From Pseudomonadota bacterium (GTDB taxonomy: Bacteria; Pseudomonadota; Alphaproteobacteria; Sphingomonadales; Sphingomonadaceae), in contig JAEZBH010000307.1 in assembly GCA_023427285.1 (NCBI GenBank), forward strand, positions 1-7,359: a stretch of DNA of 7,359 nucleotides, in the 5' to 3' direction. Below, one piece after another: positions 6,114-7,359 of this stretch (the stretch's first letter is position 1; the number at the start of each line of letters is the position of its first letter). Both the position numbers and the translations under genes were made by a program. The notes beneath the pieces are model-generated. The model did not search any database. It saw only the letters and a program-made list of their open reading frames with translations, and had not been told where the DNA came from.

Positions 6114-7359
6114 ATGATGCTGGTCAACAGAGAACGCGCCAATCAGATCATGGACAAGTACGGGCTGGATGGCCTCGTTGCTGCGTTCCCGGAGAACATC
6201 TATTACCTCAGCAATTACTGGGGCCCGATGTTCCTGATGTCGCGCAACTATACCCTGTTCGCCTTCCTGCCCCGCGACCCCAACGCCCCCGCCGCCCTCA
6301 TCATGCCGGGCACGGGCGTTTATCACCTGGAGCACTGCCCGACGTGGATGCCCAACGTCGCGACCTATATTACCCGCATCAAGCCGGGCAAGCCGATCCC
6401 GCCGCGTGACTTCGAGTTCACCACCGAGGATATCGAGGAAGGTAACGGCGACCAGGTCGTCACTGAAGATTCGGCCAAGGGCCAGCCACTGACCCCGTAC
6501 CCGATCCGCGAAGGCGCGCCGATGGCGCCGCGCGATCAGCAGCTGCTGAACCGCTATGCCATGCACAGCGACAATCCGTCGATCTCGGCCACCCGTGCGC
6601 TGGCTGGTGCGCTGCGCACCGCCGGCATCACCAAGGGCAAGATCGGCTTCGATGATCCGCGCGTTCTGGGCTGGCTTCAGGCGGTCGGCCTTGAAGACCT
6701 GAGCGGCGTTGATGCTCTGAACATCTTCAAGGAAATCCGCATCATCAAGACGCCGGCGGAAATAGAGCTGCTGCGCACGGCGTCGCAGATGAGCGAGAAC
6801 GCCATCAACAAGGTTATCGATGCGCTGGAACCCGGCCTGCCGCTGAGCGAGCTGCCGCGCATCCACGCCATGGCGATGGCCGAGCAGGGCGGCGTTTCGG
6901 AATTCATCATCGCCAACATCCGCGGCCTTGCCACAGGCGTTGTCGAGGCCAACGAGATCATGAAGCTGGACTCGGTCGGCAGCTACAAGCAGTACCGCGG
7001 CGACGTGGGCCGCACGGTCATCTGCGGAACGCCGACGGACGAAATGCTGAAGCGCAGCCAGATCGTCACCCGTGCGCTCCAGATTGCCTATGAAAACATT
7101 CGTCCCGGCAAGACATTCAAGGAAATTGTCGACCTCACCCTGAAGGCCGTGCACGACGAAGGCTTCCCCGGCTTCGTGATCGCCGGACCGCACTCAGTCG
7201 GCCTTGAGCACACCGATCACCCGGTTTCGGTCGGCCCTGAATTGCCGGGCCACCATCCGCTGGTGTTCGAGGAGAACATGGTCTTCACGCTGGACATGCC
7301 GTACCACGAGTTCGGCTGGGGCACGATGCACGTGGAAGACATGATGCTCGTCACCAAGG
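6114..7359 (+). CDS. M24-family metallohydrolase (Xaa-Pro peptidase/creatinase-like), cut at the right edge
   Basis: The first 415 codons are present. The C-terminal motif has been reached, so only a short tail is probably missing. An N-terminal creatinase-like domain (about 1-155, with NIYYLSNYWG at 28-37) precedes the pita-bread catalytic domain (about 215-415). Metal ligands by motif are D286 and D297 (LDSVGSYKQYRGDVGRT, 11 residues apart as in aminopeptidase P), H360 (GPHSVGLEHTDHP), D394 (FTLDMPYHE) and E408 (HVEDMMLVT). Position 394 is Glu in most members (TIEPG), so Asp is a change, but a carboxylate is kept. Keeping all five ligands argues against metal-free creatinase. The family includes Xaa-Pro dipeptidases and aminopeptidases, and non-peptidases such as the DMSP lyase DddP and ectoine hydrolases, so cleavage of a metabolite is as likely as peptide cleavage. 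Starts at 6114 and 6117 are both possible (ATGATG), with AGGGA upstream. The gene is divergent from the flavoprotein gene. Confidence 0.92.
   Translation, partial: MMLVNRERANQIMDKYGLDGLVAAFPENIYYLSNYWGPMFLMSRNYTLFAFLPRDPNAPAALIMPGTGVYHLEHCPTWMPNVATYITRIKPGKPIPPRDFEFTTEDIEEGNGDQVVTEDSAKGQPLTPYPIREGAPMAPRDQQLLNRYAMHSDNPSISATRALAGALRTAGITKGKIGFDDPRVLGWLQAVGLEDLSGVDALNIFKEIRIIKTPAEIELLRTASQMSENAINKVIDALEPGLPLSELPRIHAMAMAEQGGVSEFIIANIRGLATGVVEANEIMKLDSVGSYKQYRGDVGRTVICGTPTDEMLKRSQIVTRALQIAYENIRPGKTFKEIVDLTLKAVHDEGFPGFVIAGPHSVGLEHTDHPVSVGPELPGHHPLVFEENMVFTLDMPYHEFGWGTMHVEDMMLVTK

Noticed and set aside
5949..7193. Minus-strand open frame (414 codons) opposite the M24 gene
   Set aside because: The M24 motifs on the plus strand are unmistakable, and the opposite frame is compositional shadow.
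6114..7359. Naming the M24 gene dddP (DMSP lyase), or the methyltransferase as a DMSP-synthesis enzyme
   Set aside because: Family membership is compatible and the pairing is tempting, but no diagnostic residues that I can verify support it over prolidase-like or other M24 activities.

Overview
The window looks like high-GC alphaproteobacterial DNA, possibly from a sphingomonad. That guess rests on codon use, dense gene packing and the mix of protein families; there is no rRNA or tRNA to confirm it. Nothing suggests a mobile element, CRISPR array or RNA gene. The two edge genes are cut by the window: a LysR regulator on the left and an M24 peptidase-family protein on the right.

Layout. A LysR-type regulator gene (1-416, minus) is divergent from a four-gene plus-strand operon (528-4284). 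The 111-bp divergent gap holds a textbook T-N11-A dyad, the likely binding site of the regulator. The operon encodes a 93-residue helical protein of unknown function, a 373-residue SAM-dependent methyltransferase with a large N-terminal extension, a DHA2-type 14-helix MFS transporter, and an alpha/beta-hydrolase-fold protein. The gaps between these genes are only 15, 19 and 24 nt. A strong, apparently bidirectional hairpin terminator (4319-4359) closes the operon. Convergent to it on the minus strand (4482-5882) is an FAD protein of the fumarate reductase/3-ketosteroid dehydrogenase superfamily. This is divergent from an M24 (Xaa-Pro peptidase/creatinase-like) gene that starts at 6114 and runs off the end. 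The 231-bp gap between these two holds three copies of the 7-mer TAATCCG.

How they may work together (inference). The regulator, methyltransferase, transporter, fold-degenerate hydrolase, flavin dehydrogenase/reductase and C-N (or C-X) bond hydrolase look like a small-molecule pathway, either a catabolic cluster or a small biosynthesis/export cluster. Three of the enzymes depart from the standard residues of their families. The alpha/beta hydrolase has His where the nucleophilic Ser/Asp/Cys should be and no evident catalytic His. The flavoprotein lacks the Arg-rich pattern expected for C4-dicarboxylate binding. The M24 protein has Asp in place of one metal-ligand Glu. Together these argue against simply copying textbook family names, and the substrate cannot be read from the sequence.
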